A stretch of 64,000 nt of DNA from UBA1141 sp963665155 (lineage in GTDB: Bacteria > Chloroflexota > Dehalococcoidia > Lucifugimonadales > UBA3495). Both the position numbers and the translations under genes were made by a program. Within the stretch, counting starts at the first letter, position 1, and every line of letters begins with the position of its first letter. The notes under the pieces are model-generated. The model saw nothing but the letters and a program-made list of their open reading frames with translations. It was not told where the DNA came from and ran no database searches. Shown one piece after another: positions 61,747 through 64,000 of this stretch. The stretch covers positions 558,001 through 622,000 of the forward strand of contig CAXXFI010000001.1 in assembly GCA_963665155.2 (NCBI GenBank). Direction: 5' to 3'.

Positions 61747-63385
61747 TCAGTGATCCAATATCTCGCGGACTTTCATAGTCAATGTTTTCGGGTCATACGG
61801 TTTAGGCAGGAATTCGAATCCCGCTGTTATGCTAACTGAACTGAATTCAGATTGATCTGCGTATCCAGAGGTGAAAAGTACGGGAACGTCTGGATTGATA
61901 TCGTGAAATCTCTCGGCGAGTTCCATTCCTCCCATTCGTGGCATTACTATGTCAGACAGCAATAGTTGAATCTCGTCTCCCGAATATTCCATTGCGACGT
62001 CCAAGGCTTGCTCCCCGTTCGCCGCCTCCAATACCCGATAACCCGCGTATCAACGGCTCGTCTTCCACCAGCAATACAGTCTCATTTCCGCCATTGGACG
62101 TGGAACTGTCGATAATGGGCTCACCCTCCTGATCCAACCCATCAGCGCAGGGTAGGAACAGCTTGAATTCGGTGCCTTTTCCCAATTCACTTTCTACCTC
62201 AATGAACCCGCCGCATCGCTTGATGAAACCATAGCAAGTGGCCAACCCTAGACCTGTGCCTTTCCCCACCTCCTTGGTGGTGAAAAAGGGCTCGAATATA
62301 TGGGAGCGCGTGTCCTCAGTCATCCCGACGCCGTCGTCGCAGACACTGAGCAGAACAAACGGCTTGAACCGCTCCAGGATTTAGGCTGGCTTGTATTTCA
62401 CCCACATCAACGCTAGTGGCCCTGATTACCAGCTTACCTCCTCTGTTCATGGCGTCCTTGGCGTTGATGGCCAAATTCATCAACACCTGGGCCATTTGAT
62501 TAACGTCTACTTTGATGGTGACTGGTTCAATGTCGGGGAGCACTACCAACTCTATCCCCGACCCCAAAGTCCCTTTGAGCATGTTCCCTTGGTCGATCAA
62601 CAATTCGTTGAGGTCTAAAACCCGTTCTTTAATTGGCTGTCGCCTGGAAAACATTAGCAATTGATTCGTTAGATTGGCCGCTCGCTCAGTCGCCAACTGG
62701 ATAGTTTGGAAGTGGCTTTTGACTGGGTGATTTGGACCCAGAGCGGTGATGCCGAATTGGGAGTAGCCCATGATAGCCGTCAGCAGGTTATTGAAGTCAT
62801 GTGCGATTCCGCTGGCCAATTGGCCAATAGATTCCATTTTTTGGGATTGTAGCAACTGCTTTTCCAAGGCTTTACGCTGAGTTATGTCTTGAATCACTCC
62901 CACGAATCCAATGACAGTGTCGTTCCGGTCTCTTACCGCTGTTAGCGTTTCATGTGCATCGAACTCTTCACCGTTCTTCCTAATGCGCCTAACTTCACCC
63001 TGCCAAGGCCCGTCATGGGCGGCTTTCAGTATCTCACGGGAGTCAGCTTGGCTCGCTTCGTCAGGAGGCACGATTGCGAAGGTGTTCATACCTAGCGATT
63101 CATCTTCAGAATAACCGAACACGTCTTCAAAGGCCTGGTTTGCGAACTGCACGACCCCATCTGTGCTACCAAACATAACCGCATCGCCAATGCTATCCAG
63201 GGCCAAAGCTTGCTCACGGGCCTCTTGGAAAAGTCGGGAGTTTTCAATTGCAGGAGCAATCAGAATCGCCAGCTTCTTTAAAATTAACTTTTCAAATTGC
63301 CCGTAAGCCGCGCGGCGGGTTGAGGCTAAAGTGAACGTGCCAAACGCTTTACCCTTAGTTATTAGCGGCAGGGATATCGATGGCC
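61747..63385 (-). pseudogene. Hybrid histidine kinase, frameshifted and missing its N-terminus
   Basis: From the 5' side: end of a GAF domain (SISLPLITKGKAFGTFTLAS), a PAS domain with DSIGDAVMFGSTDG and HETLTAVRDRN, a dimerisation His in GIAHDFNNLLTAIMG, and the ATPase NLAINAKDAM. Near 62330 the frame shifts to VCDDGVGMTED-type sequence and TGLGLATCYGFI. Near 62045 it shifts again into a receiver domain with phosphoacceptor Asp in LLLSDIVMPRMGG and Lys in FLPKPYDP. Upstream the gene is replaced by an IS110 fragment at about 63380. A GAF-PAS-HisKA-HATPase-receiver kinase, here non-functional unless the shifts are errors. Confidence 0.85.
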
Positions 63386-63694
63386 GCTCCGTCGAGATGG
63401 TCCGTTTTGGCCAGCTTCCCCAGGGAGCGGACGAAGTCTCGGACCTGACGGGGATTGACCACAGCGACAGGGACACTCGCCGTGCCTAGAGCCAGTAAAG
63501 GGAACCTCATACCCACCGGTAGCTTCCAGCACCACCAAGCGGGGTTCCAGGTTCCTGAGCTGTTGGACCAGGGACTCGAGGCCTGCTTCTTCGTAGGCGG
63601 AGCGCCAAGTTGCACCTGTCGGGCGAACCGCCACGTCCAGCCAATCCTTGGATACGTCTATCCCAATGAATACCTGTTTACTATCGGCTCCCAC
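63380..63694 (-). pseudogene. 5' fragment of an IS110-family transposase
   Basis: The GTG-started frame has the DEDD-type start FIGIDVSKDWLDVAV (Asp), LVVLEATGGYEVP (Glu), then after a one-base shift VPVAVVNPRQVRDFVRSLGK and AKTDHLDGAAI (Asp, Asp). The rest of the protein is missing where the histidine kinase begins. IS110 inserts without duplications, fitting the clean junction. Confidence 0.85.
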
Positions 63695-63833
63695 TTATTC
63701 TTCCACGGCCCTTCCTTGCACGATGCGGGCTTTTCCATGCCCGGGCAACTGTTCGGGCTCTTGAGACTCCCGGCGGGGTGACCCACGCTGAGCTGCGGTC
63801 TTGGAACCAAGGACAGTATGGTCTACCCCGCCA

Positions 63834-64000
63834 CTATTTAAGATACAAGGACAGGCTCTGGAAGGTTCCATTAGCTCGTTCAACCCTTCCTTTGGCCTCA
63901 GGGCTGTGGGCCAATATCTGGGTGATCCCCAGTTCTCCCAGGGCACGGCCCCATTGAGTTGATGATCCGTGAGTTGATAGCTTGAGGAATATACAAAGGC
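63834..64000 (-). pseudogene. C-terminal relic of an integrase-core transposase, runs off window
   Basis: The minus strand reads WGRALGELGITQILAHSPEA, then KGRVERANGTFQSLSLYLK and a stop at 63834-63836. ELGI-HSP-AKGRVER-NGT is the end of the DDE integrase core (catalytic Glu in RVERANG) in ISNCY/IS481-like transposases. The 5' part lies outside the window. The 130 bases between this and the IS110 fragment are relic sequence. Confidence 0.7.

Overview
The window is 64 kb of mid-GC bacterial DNA. The gene content is typical of uncultivated Chloroflexota, most like the marine SAR202/Dehalococcoidia group: three luciferase-like flavin monooxygenases, an orphan xanthine-dehydrogenase large subunit, an Ldh2-type dehydrogenase, Rieske dioxygenase and ring-cleavage genes, an archaellin/ArlG-like protein and Thr/Pro-rich surface lipoproteins. 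This placement is inferred from remembered family distributions, not from a database search.

Layout. (1) 1-10.3 kb is an integrated element that runs off the left edge. It carries a candidate double-jelly-roll major capsid protein, a repeat-bearing spike-like gene and several small single-pass membrane proteins, but no tail, terminase or portal gene, so a tailless membrane-containing virus is the best reading. Next come a lysogeny-type control region (Cro-like gene divergent from an XRE repressor followed by an ImmA-like protease) and a TIR-domain defence effector. Its right edge is marked by degraded initiator-tRNA-Met fragments. (2) 9.6-16.4 kb holds surface lipoproteins, a HIT hydrolase, a membrane metalloprotease and a GIY-YIG protein. 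(3) 15.8-23.5 kb is an aromatic meta-cleavage-like set: Rieske dioxygenase alpha and beta, two VOC proteins, a C-C hydrolase and an oxo-pentenoate hydratase, with tRNA-Ser, a Fur regulator and a cupredoxin lipoprotein between them. (4) 23.5-26.6 kb has a VapBC-type module between two divergent copies of the queA 3' end, then queA and folD. (5) 26.9-52.7 kb is a catabolic region of hydrolases, oxidoreductases, transport, CcdA, an NHL propeller, an aminopeptidase, an archaellum-like pair, a mannosyltransferase and serA. (6) 52.7-58.5 kb is an insertion-sequence graveyard: an IS66 split by an IS1182-type element, a second decayed IS1182 element, and a 153-bp inverted-repeat element next to a methyltransferase remnant. 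(7) 58.6-64 kb has an alcohol dehydrogenase, an esterase and a hybrid histidine kinase cut by an IS110 fragment.

Two repeat families run through the chromosomal part: a short C/G-rich palindrome (about ten copies, one inside queA) and a longer palindrome with ends like CACCGCAGAG (three copies). Intergenic spaces also contain many perfect short tandem duplications.

Reading frames are broken in many otherwise convincing genes (spike, two viral membrane proteins, TIR, dioxygenase alpha, GlcG, histidine kinase, transposases). Some breaks sit in homopolymers. They may be long-read indel errors or real decay. I list them as pseudogenes and say so; large housekeeping genes (serA, the 780-residue xanthine dehydrogenase) are intact.
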